Shown here in pieces: positions 40,093 through 50,302 of a stretch of 64,000 nucleotides of DNA. The first letter of the stretch is position 1. The number at the start of each line of letters is the position of its first letter. Origin of the DNA: Sulfurovum sp. (lineage in GTDB: Bacteria > Campylobacterota > Campylobacteria > Campylobacterales > Sulfurovaceae); the NCBI GenBank assembly GCA_030949725.1, contig JAUZSE010000006.1, positions 62,001-126,000 of the forward strand. Reading direction: 5' to 3'. A program made the translations under genes and the position numbers. The notes under the pieces are model-generated. The model searched no databases, was not told the origin of the DNA, and worked only from the letters and a program-made list of their open reading frames with translations.

Positions 40093-41145
40093 TTATCCTA
40101 TTAGTCTATTGATGTCATTATATAAGCCTAGCAGCATAAGAGAGATGAGTAATGCCCATCCAACCATCGTGATGTACATCATGACCTTGTCACTGGCTGT
40201 TTTACCTGTGATCATTTCATAAAGGTTAAACATAATGTGTCCACCATCTAGGGCAGGTATAGGTAGCAGATTCAAGACACCTAGATTGACCGAGATAAGT
40301 GCGGTAAAAAAGAAAAGTGCCAGTAACCCTGCGGAACTGGCTTCTGCTGTGACATCCACAATGGTGATGATGCCACCAAGTTTGTCTGTACTTACGACAC
40401 CTGTGATGAGCTTTTGTACAGACTGAACAATGAGCCAAGAGGCTTTTTTGGTTTCTTCCCAAGCATAATCAAGTCCATCAATCAATCCGAAATAAACGGT
40501 TGTTTGTTCTCCAGAAGGAGATATACCTATAATACGCCGTGTGATTTTTTCACCAAATATATTTTGATCTTCTATCACCTTTGGGGTCAGTTGCAGTGTG
40601 ACAAGTACTTGTTTTCTCTCAACGATGAGTGTGATATCAGCAGGAGCATCGTTAATATGTTGACCGATATTTTCCCAGTATTGTATATTGACACCATTGA
40701 TTTGTATAAGCTTGTCATCTTTTTGTACCCCCGCAGTAAATGCAGGACTCTCCGCATTTACACTCCCTACATAAGGAAGTAGTTTGGGTACACCAAGATT
40801 GGCAATGATAAAATAGAGTATAAATGCCAGTAAAAAGTTTGCAAAAGGACCTGCTAGTAAAATGACTATACGTTGCCAAGGTTTCTTGACATTGTAAGAG
40901 TCCTCATCATAAGAAATCTTTGTAGGATCAGAATCATCTTGACCTTTCATTTTGACATAGCCACCCAGTGGAATGGCAGAGAGACTCCATTGTGTATCTC
41001 CTATGGTTTTTGTAAAGAGTTTTTTACCAAAACCTATGCTAAATACATCTACCCGTACACCAAAAAAACGTGCAGCAGCAAAGTGACCTAACTCGTGAAA
41101 GAATATAAGTACCGATAAAACTAAAAGTGCGATTATGATGCCCAT
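40093..41145 (-). CDS. rseP: Site-2 intramembrane metalloprotease (RseP family)
   Basis: 350 residues. The zinc motif HELGH (His17, Glu18, His21) lies in the first membrane helix and the second motif in LLPIPALDGGHIMF. One PDZ domain (PAFTAGVQKDDKLIQINGVN) is between them. Four hydrophobic segments. It cleaves membrane-embedded substrates such as anti-sigma factors or signal peptides. The frame is intact; the operon continues into yggS. Confidence 0.93.
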   Translation of the reverse strand: MGIIIALLVLSVLIFFHELGHFAAARFFGVRVDVFSIGFGKKLFTKTIGDTQWSLSAIPLGGYVKMKGQDDSDPTKISYDEDSYNVKKPWQRIVILLAGPFANFLLAFILYFIIANLGVPKLLPYVGSVNAESPAFTAGVQKDDKLIQINGVNIQYWENIGQHINDAPADITLIVERKQVLVTLQLTPKVIEDQNIFGEKITRRIIGISPSGEQTTVYFGLIDGLDYAWEETKKASWLIVQSVQKLITGVVSTDKLGGIITIVDVTAEASSAGLLALFFFTALISVNLGVLNLLPIPALDGGHIMFNLYEMITGKTASDKVMMYITMVGWALLISLMLLGLYNDINRLIG

Positions 41146-41254
41146 GATTTTCCTCTGAAAATAATATAGGGAATTATAGCTAAATGTTGTAAAATACTAA
41201 ACTATTAAAAAATTAATGGGAAATTTTGATAGAATATAGAATAAGGATAAAAAT

Positions 41255-42241
41255 ATGAATGAAAATATTGAGCATGGTATAGACGAAGAGGAAGTTGTTC
41301 TTGAATCTAAAAAGAAAGAAAGTAAACAACAAGAAGCAATACGTTTGGTAAAACAGGCAAAAAGTATTGTAAAAGAAGCAGATCAGATGAGTTTAGAATG
41401 TAAACTCTTACTTGATGATGATCTTGTAGCATATAAAGATACGAAGTTAAATCTTAAAGAGAAAGGTTTTGATACTTGTGAAGCATTGTTAGAGTATATG
41501 GGTTATAGGTCAACGGATGATGAAGCAGAAGAAGTGACTGTTGTATTTGAAGGAAATACAACAGAGGAATTTATATCTATAAAAGAAGTTTTTAGTGGTA
41601 AATTTACCGCTGTACTTTCTGCGTTGATAGTGGGAGGTGTAACGGCAGCAGGGATGGTGTATCTAGCAACAGAAAAACTAGGAATAACACTCTCTATAGA
41701 CAAAATACCTTCTCCTGAAATTAGAGAGAGTATTTTAAGTTGGTTTAGTACACTTGTAGGTGTGGAAGCAAACATGCTTGTTGGGGCATCTATTTTTGGG
41801 GTTTCTGTACTGACAGCTATGGTGATAGTTTATATGTTGCGTGTGATTTTGAAAACCAATTCTAATCTTCATACTGCGATAAAACAGTTTGATGAGGCAG
41901 GGGTGTATGCAGAAAATAAGACTGACTGTAAAGAAGAGATGGATAAAGTAGATGCACATATGAAAGAAGTGATCAAAACGTTTAGAACTTATGAAATACT
42001 TTTTAATGAACAACAAGGAAAACTTCAACGTATAGTACATATTGAAGGTCAAAAAGAACAAGCGACTGACTATCATGATAAATCATATGCTGAGATACGT
42101 GAGACTAAAAAACTACTTAGTAGTATAAAAGATTTTATGGCTATTTCTATCTCAAAAGATGGTAAACTTTCTGAAGAGTCTGTACTTCGTTTAGAAAAAT
42201 TAAAAACGCAAATGGATAATATGATTGAGAAATTGTATTAA
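41255..42241 (+). CDS. Membrane protein with cytoplasmic coiled coils, uncharacterised
   Basis: 328 residues. An acidic/basic helical N-terminus (ESKKKESKQQEAIRLVKQAK), then two membrane segments around ~120-145 (FTAVLSALIVGGVTAAGMVY) and ~172-198 (GASIFGVSVLTAMVIVYMLR), and a C-terminal coiled coil of ~130 residues. The layout with two helices and a large helical cytoplasmic part recalls structural or chemotaxis-like membrane proteins, but no HAMP or MCP signalling hairpin is visible. Function unknown. Transcribed divergently from rseP. Confidence 0.7.
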   Translation: MNENIEHGIDEEEVVLESKKKESKQQEAIRLVKQAKSIVKEADQMSLECKLLLDDDLVAYKDTKLNLKEKGFDTCEALLEYMGYRSTDDEAEEVTVVFEGNTTEEFISIKEVFSGKFTAVLSALIVGGVTAAGMVYLATEKLGITLSIDKIPSPEIRESILSWFSTLVGVEANMLVGASIFGVSVLTAMVIVYMLRVILKTNSNLHTAIKQFDEAGVYAENKTDCKEEMDKVDAHMKEVIKTFRTYEILFNEQQGKLQRIVHIEGQKEQATDYHDKSYAEIRETKKLLSSIKDFMAISISKDGKLSEESVLRLEKLKTQMDNMIEKLY

Positions 42242-42253
42242 AAGAGTGAGAGT

Positions 42254-42300
42254 CCCAAACACTCTCCGAAGAGAGTGATGTATTCAAGCATAAATTTGGG
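42254..42300. terminator. Hairpin between convergent genes
   Basis: Inner perfect 7-bp stem CACTCTC / GAGAGTG with a CGAA tetraloop (42260-42277), nested in an outer CCCAAA / TTTGGG pairing. It lies between the convergent ends of the membrane-protein gene (42241) and the porin gene (42320), so it can serve both strands. Confidence 0.6.
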
Positions 42301-42319
42301 AGGAGATTACAAGTTAGTA

Positions 42320-43459
42320 TTAAAACTTGTAGTTTGCGTATACTTCAATCGCATTTGTGTCATCACCAGTACCATAATCAGTGTTAGTGTAAACAATGTT
42401 TGCATCAATAGCATCTGTGATATTGTAACCTAGAATTGCATCTATTTCTGCACCATCATCATTATTATCTACGCCAGCTATCGTTGCATACTCATAGTAA
42501 CCATAAGCTACAGAAGCAGAGATACCAGCAAATTCAGTTCCAGCTTCTACTTTAAAGTTGTTACCTACTGAGGCACCAGAGGCTGTGTTCCATGCACTTG
42601 TGTAAAGACCATCCATTACACCAACCCATCTAGCTTCATTATCGGCTACATTTACATAGGCTGCCATGAAATTAAATGATGAAATTGCTGCAGTGGCTTT
42701 TATACCAAATACATTTGACGCATCGTCATTTTGAATATCTGTATAAATATATTGACCTTCAACTTTTACCATACCAAAATCATATCCTGCATCAGCATAG
42801 ACTTGAGTATAATCTCCAGCATCTACATTGTAGTACCAAACACTAGCAGCAATAGTTTTGTTATCATATGCAGCCGAAAGAGTCCAGTTGTTACCATCAT
42901 TAATATCTCTAAGGTTTAGCCATGTATCACCTGTATTGTTTTGTCTAAATGTTCTTACATATGAACCAACTAAAGTAATATTCTCAAAAGAGTTGTTTAC
43001 CGCAGTATAAGCTTCAAATGAACCAGGTGCTAGTAACCAGTCAAAACCACCAAGCATTGGCGTTGCTAGAAGTTGACGACCTAAAACGAATGTTGTATCA
43101 GCGTATGTTGCCGTGATATTTGCTACGTTAAAGAAAGCACCATTGTCTTGATTCTCAAAATTAAAATAATTAGTATTATTTGTATTTAAATAACCAACAG
43201 CAGAAAAGTTTGCTGAAATGTTTTGTGTAAACTTATGAGTTACATCTAAAGTTGCTGCAAGACCTAGTTGTGATGCATCACTACCAAACATATCATCAGA
43301 TGCATCATCTGTATAGTAATAACCTGTTAATTTACCATTAATTGTTGTCATACTCTCTACAGGAGCGGCAACTACTAATGCTTCTGGAGCTATCTCCCCA
43401 CCTGCAAATGCTGAGCTTATTGCCAATGCTGCTACTAAACTTAATTTTGTAATTCTCAT
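42320..43459 (-). CDS. Outer-membrane porin (Campylobacterota type)
   Basis: 379 residues with a signal peptide (MRITKLSLVAALAISSAFAG) and alternating amphipathic strands throughout, ending in the C-terminal Phe of a beta-barrel (IEVYANYKF). Asn-, Asp- and Tyr-rich with an internal MTTINGKLTGYYYTDDASDD start of barrel. Probably a general 16- to 18-strand porin, highly expressed. Preceded on its strand by AAGGAAAA. Confidence 0.85.
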   Translation of the reverse strand: MRITKLSLVAALAISSAFAGGEIAPEALVVAAPVESMTTINGKLTGYYYTDDASDDMFGSDASQLGLAATLDVTHKFTQNISANFSAVGYLNTNNTNYFNFENQDNGAFFNVANITATYADTTFVLGRQLLATPMLGGFDWLLAPGSFEAYTAVNNSFENITLVGSYVRTFRQNNTGDTWLNLRDINDGNNWTLSAAYDNKTIAASVWYYNVDAGDYTQVYADAGYDFGMVKVEGQYIYTDIQNDDASNVFGIKATAAISSFNFMAAYVNVADNEARWVGVMDGLYTSAWNTASGASVGNNFKVEAGTEFAGISASVAYGYYEYATIAGVDNNDDGAEIDAILGYNITDAIDANIVYTNTDYGTGDDTNAIEVYANYKF

Positions 43460-43546
43460 TTGTTTTCCTTATGCTTTAAATTCGTAAGGATTATAACATA
43501 AAAATAAATGAAAGGTTAATGATTGCCTGCTTAATTTTTAATCAAT

Positions 43547-44108
43547 TTAGTGATTAGAAGTGTTCTTAAAGAAATCTCTAACATATTCATAGCCAGAGTA
43601 AAGTGTGAGAGCAACGGCAAACCATAAGAGTTCTGTTGCGAAAGACCACTCCATGAGTAAAAAACCTATGGCTATCATCTGTACTACAGTTTTGACTTTA
43701 CCCATCCATGAAGCAGCGATATCGATGCCTTCTGCCACAGCAGAGACACGAAGTCCTGTAATGAAAAGTTCGCGTGTTATGATGAGAAACACAGCCCAAG
43801 GTGAGGCAGTCCCGATCATCATTAGCCCCAAGAAGCCTGCTAGGGTTAGCATTTTGTCTGCTAGAGGATCAAGTATCTTACCTAGCGTTGTGACTTGATC
43901 AAAAGTACGTGCGATGTAACCATCGAAAAAAATCAGTAGCAGAAGCAAGAACGAAGATAAAAGCAGCAATGTAATTAAGCCATGATTTGTGAATACCTTC
44001 AAAGAGTACGGCATCTTGATTGACTAAAAAGAGGAACATGACGGGAGCTAAGAGAAGACGGATGAAGGCTAAAAGATTGGGAATATTATAAATTTGTGAG
44101 TTTTTCAT
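43547..44108 (-). CDS. pgsA: CDP-diacylglycerol-glycerol-3-phosphate 3-phosphatidyltransferase (frameshifted)
   Basis: About 186 residues. Makes phosphatidylglycerophosphate. The N-terminus MKNSQIYNIPNLLAFIRLLL is typical. The CDP-alcohol motif DG-x2-AR-x8-G-x3-D-x3-D is present (DGYIARTFDQVTTLGKILDP then LADKM). The frame breaks at the A/T run 43926-43932: seven bases where six fit, separating SATDFF from DGYIAR. Since the gene is essential in most bacteria, a sequencing error is likely. Several membrane helices follow. Confidence 0.9.
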
Positions 44109-44134
44109 CGCTGTCTTCTTATTTGTATTTTTTT

Positions 44135-44150
44135 GGTGGATAAACCCACC
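44135..44150. repeat. Short intergenic hairpin
   Basis: GGTGG / CCACC stem with a 6-bp loop between the FabL-like gene and pgsA. It resembles the GGTGGG-AAAT-CCCACC palindrome at 38001-38016. The T run lies on the wrong side for a minus-strand terminator. Confidence 0.35.
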
Positions 44151-44156
44151 ATTTGT

Positions 44157-44936
44157 TTAACGAAAGGTAGTTCCACCATCGACAACAAGTGTTTGACCTG
44201 TAATCCATGAGGCTTCTTCTGTACATAAAAAATAAATGGAACCAGCAAGATCATCAGGACTTCCCATTCTGTTGAGTGCTGAACGTTTGATCGTTTCGGC
44301 TTTTACTTCTTCGTAGTTTGTAAAGGCTTTAAGTGCATCCGTATCTATAGGTCCACCAGAGACGGCATTGACTCTAATGCCCATGGCTCCTAATTCAACA
44401 GCGGCGTAACGGCTCATAGCCTCAACGGCAGCTTTGTTGGTAGCATGTCCTGCATAGTTTTCGATGTAGATAAGGTTACCTGTAGATGAAAGTGTCACGA
44501 TGGCACCACCACCATTTTTTTCCATACGTACAGCTGCTTCTTGGCTCCCTCGTACAAAGGCACCTACCGTTGCAGTATAAATGTTTGTTAAACCTTTTTT
44601 AGGGCGAAGTTTCATAAACTTACCATAGCCACCTATAACAGGGCGACCATAAATCATAGCATTTGAGACAAAAAAGTCTACTCTATCAAAGTCTTCATCT
44701 ATGGCTAAAAAGAGAGGTTTAAACTCATCTAACTCTAAAATATTTAGAGGGTAAGCTTTTGCCTTGATTCCATATTTTTTTTCTAAATCAGCAGCGATTT
44801 CGTTGGCAATCTCTTCATTGGAATTGTAAGTAAAAGCAATATTTACACCATTTTTAGCAAACTTTTCAGCAACTGCTTTTCCTATACCTTTAGTTGCACC
44901 AGTGATTACCAGTGTCTTACCTTGCATATTTGACAT
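44157..44936 (-). CDS. Short-chain dehydrogenase, FabL-like enoyl-ACP reductase
   Basis: 259 residues of SDR fold. NAD(P)-binding TLVITGATKGIGKAVAEKFA. The active region reads VTLSSTGNLIYIENYAGHATNKAAVEAM: Tyr and Lys are separated by six residues (Y-x6-K), as in FabL/FabI enoyl-ACP reductases, not three as in ordinary SDRs. The C-terminus WITGQTLVVDGGTTFR is standard. Likely role: last step of fatty-acid elongation. It overlaps dapA by one base; dapA followed by an SDR is a conserved Campylobacterota arrangement. Confidence 0.8.
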   Translation of the reverse strand: MSNMQGKTLVITGATKGIGKAVAEKFAKNGVNIAFTYNSNEEIANEIAADLEKKYGIKAKAYPLNILELDEFKPLFLAIDEDFDRVDFFVSNAMIYGRPVIGGYGKFMKLRPKKGLTNIYTATVGAFVRGSQEAAVRMEKNGGGAIVTLSSTGNLIYIENYAGHATNKAAVEAMSRYAAVELGAMGIRVNAVSGGPIDTDALKAFTNYEEVKAETIKRSALNRMGSPDDLAGSIYFLCTEEASWITGQTLVVDGGTTFR

Positions 44937-45832
44937 TATTTTACCCCTACGATCTTGTAATTTTTCATAATATTTTCAATGGCTTTCATGTTCTCTTTAC
45001 TTGGTGGTACCAAGGGTAGTCTGTATTCTAAGGTATCTATAAGTCCTGCAATGTACATCGCAGCCTTTATAGGAATAGGGTTGGACTCACAAAACATCAC
45101 TTTGTTTAGAGTATACAAATCATCATTGATGGTTTTAGATTTTTTAAAGTCACCGTTAAGTGCTGCGTGGGCTAGTTCGGCTTTCATGTCAGGTACGAGG
45201 TTGGATGTCACCGAAGTGATTCCTTTTCCTCCATTTGCTAAAATAGGATAATCTATAGCATCATCTCCAGAAAAGACATATAAGTCTGGTCTTTTAGACA
45301 AAAGTTCTACCGTTCGCTCAATAGAACCTGTAGCTTCTTTGATTCCAAAGATGTTTTCCACATCATCAAAGAGTCTAATGACAGTCTCAGCTGAAATGTC
45401 TACACCTGTACGTCCTGGTACATTGTAAAGCATAAAAGGCACTTCAACGGAAGTGGCGATGGCTTTGTAGTGTTGATAAAGACCTTCTTGGCTAGGTTTG
45501 TTGTAGTATGGGCTTACTGAAAAGATGGCATCTACACCAGCTGATTGTGCATGTTTGGCTATGTCTATGGCTTCATGGGTTGCGTTAGATCCTGCACCTG
45601 CAAGCACTTTAGTATCTGTACCTTTACAGACTTCTACGGCAATCTCTATACATCTTTTATGTTCATCATGGCTAAGCGTCGCAGATTCGCCTGTAGTTCC
45701 TACGGGACATACAGCATCAATGCCATGGTTTATTTGTCTTTGGATGAGTGTTGCAAAAGTTGCTTCATCTAAAGTGCCATTTTTAAATGGCGTAATGAGT
45801 GCAGTAGTTGCACCAGTTATGTAGTTATTCAT
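44936..45832 (-). CDS. dapA: 4-hydroxy-tetrahydrodipicolinate synthase
   Basis: 298 residues. Condenses pyruvate with aspartate semialdehyde for lysine and diaminopimelate. [38 protein letters not shown], the Tyr in [10 protein letters not shown] and the Schiff-base Lys in [10 protein letters not shown] are present. The frame is intact. In operon with the M16 protease upstream (10 bp). Confidence 0.96.
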   Translation of the reverse strand: MNNYITGATTALITPFKNGTLDEATFATLIQRQINHGIDAVCPVGTTGESATLSHDEHKRCIEIAVEVCKGTDTKVLAGAGSNATHEAIDIAKHAQSAGVDAIFSVSPYYNKPSQEGLYQHYKAIATSVEVPFMLYNVPGRTGVDISAETVIRLFDDVENIFGIKEATGSIERTVELLSKRPDLYVFSGDDAIDYPILANGGKGITSVTSNLVPDMKAELAHAALNGDFKKSKTINDDLYTLNKVMFCESNPIPIKAAMYIAGLIDTLEYRLPLVPPSKENMKAIENIMKNYKIVGVK

Positions 45833-45842
45833 TTTAGATTTC

Positions 45843-47147
45843 CTAATTTTTTTTCAATATTACTGTGGTTGAAAAATTGTGATCAAAATACTTTTTAGCA
45901 GTATCACTAATATCTTTAAGTGTTATTTTATCTAATTTCTCTTCATATTCAAGTAAAGGTTGTATATTTCCTTTGACATAATAGTCTCCATAGAGTCCTG
46001 CGACTGAAGATGAACTCTCTAAAGAGTAAATGAACTCTGCTTTTGTGTTGATTTTTACCTTGTCTAGTTCGGCTTGTGTGACATCACCATTTTTAAGTTT
46101 ATCAAGTTCTAAGAGTATCTCTTTTTCTACAGTTTCTAGTGAGGCATCAGGGGCAACCATAGCCATCACAAGGAAGACACCTGGATCTCTTAGTTCCATA
46201 TTGTATCCATAGATTTGATTAACAAGTTGTTTTTCATTGACAAGTGTTTTTTCAAAACGTGAACTTTTACCAGAACTCAAAATATGGCTAATAGCAGAAA
46301 GTGCTACCTGATCTGCATGTTCATAATTTGGGATAGAGTAGGTGATAGCCATGGTATCTACTTTGTTGCTGTCTTTATGAAGGATGGCTCTTTTTGCTCC
46401 ATCTACTTTAGGCTCAACTGCTATTACTTTAGGAATACTATGTTCATTTTTGATCTTTCCAAAATATTTGTCTGCCTCTGCAAAGACCTCTTTAGGTTCA
46501 ATGTCCCCTGCAACGATTAAGATAGCATTGGCGGGTTGATAATAACGTTGGTAAAAATCTCTAATGTCTTCTATCTTCCAAGAAAGGATATCTTCCATAA
46601 ATCCAATAGGAAGCCAGTGATACGGATGGTAAGTGAAGTGTGTGTTAAACACTCTAAAGTACAAGTATCCCATCGGATTATTGTCTGTTCTCAAACGTCT
46701 CTCTTCTGCTACCACATCACGCTCTTTTTGAAACTCTTCATCGGTGAGCTTTAAGTTATGCATGAGTTCTGAAAACAGATCCATACTCAATGCAAGGTTT
46801 TTAGAAGCAGTCTTAATATAATAATGAGTCTGGTCAAATCCTGTGGCTGCATTGTTTACTCCTCCACGGCTTTTTACGATGGTGTCAAATTCACCTTCTT
46901 TGAGTTTCTCTGTAGATTTAAAGGCAAGGTGTTCAAGCATATGTGCCATACCACTTTTCCCCATGACTTCATTTCTGCTTCCTACTTTGTAGTAAATGTC
47001 TGTGGTGATAACACCTGAGTCGTTATCCATAGGTATGACAACAATTTGCATACCGTTCTCTAGTGTTTTTGTAAAATGTTGTGGTAATGAGTTAGCCATT
47101 AATATTCCTGTTAGTAGTATCGCTGAAATTAGAATCTTTTTAAACAC
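45843..47147 (-). CDS. M16-family zinc protease (periplasmic)
   Basis: 434 residues from GTG 47147, chosen because it overlaps the pyrD stop (TAGTG), has AAAAGGAAA upstream and puts a signal peptide at the very start ([18 protein letters not shown]). The inverted zinc motif HxxEH is in [13 protein letters not shown], with the distal Glu in [12 protein letters not shown]. Both halves of the pitrilysin fold are present. Substrate unknown. The pyrD-protease-dapA-SDR order matches other Campylobacterota. Confidence 0.9.
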   Translation of the reverse strand: MFKKILISAILLTGILMANSLPQHFTKTLENGMQIVVIPMDNDSGVITTDIYYKVGSRNEVMGKSGMAHMLEHLAFKSTEKLKEGEFDTIVKSRGGVNNAATGFDQTHYYIKTASKNLALSMDLFSELMHNLKLTDEEFQKERDVVAEERRLRTDNNPMGYLYFRVFNTHFTYHPYHWLPIGFMEDILSWKIEDIRDFYQRYYQPANAILIVAGDIEPKEVFAEADKYFGKIKNEHSIPKVIAVEPKVDGAKRAILHKDSNKVDTMAITYSIPNYEHADQVALSAISHILSSGKSSRFEKTLVNEKQLVNQIYGYNMELRDPGVFLVMAMVAPDASLETVEKEILLELDKLKNGDVTQAELDKVKINTKAEFIYSLESSSSVAGLYGDYYVKGNIQPLLEYEEKLDKITLKDISDTAKKYFDHNFSTTVILKKN

Positions 47148-48238
47148 TATTTTCCTTTTAATTGATCTGCGTTTTGTTTCCAATCTGCACCGACTGCTTC
47201 GCTGATGTGACTATACCCGTCTTTCTTTAACAACTGTATTATACCTTCATTTATCTCTTTGATGAGGGTAGGACCTTTATAGACCAACATAGAGTAAACC
47301 TGCACAAGAGAGGCTCCAGCTTTGATGCGTCTATAAGCCTCTTCGGCAGAGTCTATCCCTCCTACAGAGATGAGTAGTGTTTTGCCATAGAGTTCTTTTC
47401 CTATGGCTTTAAAAAGCTGGTACGATTTTTCTGTAAGCAGTGCACCAGAGATGCCGCCAAAATCTTTTGCATGTTTGGTAAGTGTATAGTCTATGGTTGT
47501 GTTGGTGGCGATGATGCCTGCTGCACCTGCATCTACAGCCGTTTTACATAAAGTGATCGCATCCTGGGGTTCCATATCGGGAGCAATTTTAAGTAGGACA
47601 GGTTGAGAAGTAATCTTTTTTGCCATAGCAAAGATAGCAGTGATAAAAGCTTCATTTTGAAGGTCTCTTAAACCTGGCGTATTGGGAGAAGAAATATTAA
47701 TGACAATGTAATCACCATAGCTTTTAAATGCCTTAAAAAGTGTTTCATAGTCATCTAAGGCATCTTTGGCAGATGTAAGTTTATTTTTTCCAATGTTTAT
47801 GCCCATCGGATAGTCAAAAAAGTATAATTTTTTGAGACGTTGGAGCATATAGTAGCTGCCTTTGTTGTTAAATCCCATAGCATTTTGGATGGATTGGTCT
47901 TCTATGAGTCTAAAGAGTCTTGGTTTGGCATTGCCGTCTTGTGCTTTGGGTGTGACTGTTCCTATCTCTGTAAAGCCCATACCGATGCTTGGCATAGCAG
48001 TGATATATTGTCCATTTTTGTCAAATCCTGCACCCAGACCCACAGGGTTTTGAAAGGTTCTTCCAAAAAACTTTTGTTGCAAGATAGAGTCTGTAACAAA
48101 GTACTTATTTTTTACAAAGCGTAACAGTGTAGGGCAATGTGCGATAGCCCGTAGTCCAAATCCTGCAAGTGTGTGTGCTGTTTCAGGATCAAGCTTAAAA
48201 AGGATTTTTTTGAGGTTTTGGTATGAAAAGAGTGACAA
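47147..48238 (-). CDS. pyrD: Dihydroorotate dehydrogenase (quinone), class 2
   Basis: 363 residues. TTG start with GGAG upstream. Membrane-associated FMN enzyme of pyrimidine synthesis. The class 2 N-terminal helix (KILFKLDPETAHTLAGFGLR), PVGLGAGFDKNGQYI, INISSPNTPGLRDLQ with the catalytic Ser, IAGTNTT-type IIATNTTIDY and SVGGIDSAEEAYRRI are present. The C-terminal ~25 residues (SHISEAVGADWKQNADQLKG) are normal for the group. Confidence 0.94.
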   Translation of the reverse strand: MSLFSYQNLKKILFKLDPETAHTLAGFGLRAIAHCPTLLRFVKNKYFVTDSILQQKFFGRTFQNPVGLGAGFDKNGQYITAMPSIGMGFTEIGTVTPKAQDGNAKPRLFRLIEDQSIQNAMGFNNKGSYYMLQRLKKLYFFDYPMGINIGKNKLTSAKDALDDYETLFKAFKSYGDYIVINISSPNTPGLRDLQNEAFITAIFAMAKKITSQPVLLKIAPDMEPQDAITLCKTAVDAGAAGIIATNTTIDYTLTKHAKDFGGISGALLTEKSYQLFKAIGKELYGKTLLISVGGIDSAEEAYRRIKAGASLVQVYSMLVYKGPTLIKEINEGIIQLLKKDGYSHISEAVGADWKQNADQLKGK

Positions 48239-48255
48239 GGTAATCTCCTATTAGA

Positions 48256-48763
48256 TTAAAAAAAATAATGAATGGCAAGGGTGGCACCATGTAAGTCATC
48301 AAGGAAGTCCAAATTTTGAACACTATAATAATGGTAACTTAAATCTATGTCGATATTGTCTGATGCGTAAACGATAAATCCAAAGTTAGCACCATAATAA
48401 AAACCGTTTGTTTCTTCATAAGATAGATTGAGATTTTTATCATCAAATGCCATGTAACCAGCAACAGCACCAAAGTAAGGTCTAAGTTTTGCGGTACCGA
48501 ACATGTCGTCTAAAAGTATATTGTCTATCTCTACTTGACCACCAAAATATGAATCTTGCGTATAGTCTAGAGTAAAAATGGTTCTCCAATCTTGTGATTG
48601 TTGACCATATTTGAGTGAAATAGCACTTTTCCAAGAAGTATCTTCTGATTCAGTATTGATATTTTGTGTAGAAACAGACACTCCCATAAATGGATAGTTT
48701 ACCTTATCCTGCCCAAAGAGTAAAGCGCTAAAGAGTAGAGAGAAAAAAAAGTGTTTTTAACAT
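48256..48763 (-). CDS. Small outer-membrane beta-barrel protein (frameshifted signal peptide)
   Basis: About 168 residues. From ATG 48763 (after AAAGGTC) the signal peptide reads MLKTLFFSLLFSALLFG once one extra T in the run of eight (48743-48750) is removed. The mature part, from QDKVNYPFMGVSVSTQ, consists of alternating strands and ends HGATLAIHYFF with a terminal Phe. The size fits an 8-strand OmpX/OmpW-like barrel. A distant start at 48687 would lack export information. Confidence 0.7.
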
Positions 48764-48827
48764 TATTGACCTTTATACAAAAAATAATCCAGTATTATAC
48801 CATGCACCTTTTAAATTAGAGGTGCCT

Positions 48828-50229
48828 TTATGTTTTTTCCCAAAGTGTACCCTCTGCTGTATCCATGATAGAAATACCTTCTGAGCTAAGTATATCTCGA
48901 ATACTATCAGAATATGCAAAGTTTTTTTCTTTTTTGGCTCTTGTACGTTCTTCTAAAAGATTCTCAATTTTCTTTTTTAGACCTTCATCTACACCGATCT
49001 GAAAATAAGAGAACGGTTCTTTCCCCCCAAATCCAAGCAATGTATCTATAAATGTAATGTTTGCCAAAGTCTCTTTTTTTAAGAGCCTTATCTTTAGGAT
49101 TGTCATCCAAAGCATCATTGCTGTTTGCAACCATTTCATCTATGACTGCCAGTGCGATGGAGATATTGAGGTCATCTCCCATGGCATCAAGCAGTGCCTG
49201 TTTAAATGTTTTGTTAGGCATGGAGCCTTTACCTGGACTCACACGTTTTTTCAGTCTATACAGTTTGTCTAATCTTTTTTTAGCAGTTTGCAACTCTTCT
49301 TCGCTAAAGTTAAAGTCATTTCTGTAATGTACGCAGTTGAGGTAATAACGTAGTATTTCACCATCATAGATTTTGAGTGCATCACCGAGGAAAAAACTGT
49401 TTCCCAAAGATTTACTCATCTTTTCTCCGTTTATTTGTACAAAACCGTTGTGCATCCAGTATTTTGAGAGTTCATGTCCTGTGGCACATCGACTTTGGGC
49501 TGCTTCGTTTTCGTGGTGAGGAAAAAGCAAATCTGCACCACCCCCATGGATGTCAATGCTATAGTGACCATCACCCGTAAAGTGTTTTTCGATCATGGCT
49601 GAACATTCTATGTGCCAACCTGGACGACCTGAAGAAAAAGCAGTCTCAAAACAGATATCTTCCTCTCCTTTACAAGCTTTCCAAAGTGCAAAATCTTTAG
49701 GGTTTCTTTTCTCAGAGGTATGTGTGACACGGCTTTGATTGTCATCATCGTCACCCACTTGATGGGAGATCTCTCCGTAGTGTGCATCTTTAGAAGTGTC
49801 AAAGTACACATCACCTGTAGAGATGACATAAGCGGTATCTTTGTCAATGAGTGTTTGAATCATATTTTCTATGGCTTGAAGGGATTCCGTGGCTTTTGGC
49901 TCTATATCTGCACGTTCTACACCCAATACAGCCATCTCTTCAATATAACGAGCAATGTAATAAGAAGTAACTTCTTCCATACTCAACCCCGTTTCTTCTA
50001 CTTTTTTGATGATTTTATCATCAATGTCGGTAAAGTTTTTTCCCATGGTTACTTTGTATCCAAATGCTTTAAGGGTACGAGAAAGTAAGTCAAATGCCAA
50101 AGAAGACCTTGCATGACCTAAATGGGCATTATCATAGACAGTCGGTCCACAGACGTAAATACTTGCTTCACCTTTACGGATAGGTTCAAAAGGTAGTTTT
50201 GTTTTTTGTACGCTGTCGTAGATGTGCAT
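48828..50229 (-). CDS. cysS: Cysteinyl-tRNA synthetase (frameshifted)
   Basis: About 466 residues when repaired. ATP-site HLGH in YVCGPTVYDNAHLGHARSSL, the zinc-site GWHIECSAM and the KMSKSLGN loop are all intact. One extra A (minus strand) in the run at 49076-49082 shifts the frame at ...KALKK / ETLANITFIDTLLGFG; the C-terminal anticodon-binding part then runs to 48828. Essential, so a sequencing error is likely. Confidence 0.94.
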
Positions 50230-50302
50230 GTTTATATAGACCTTTAATTATTATTGATATTGCAATTATAGCAAAATATATTTACTTGGGTCGGTTATTT
50301 TA

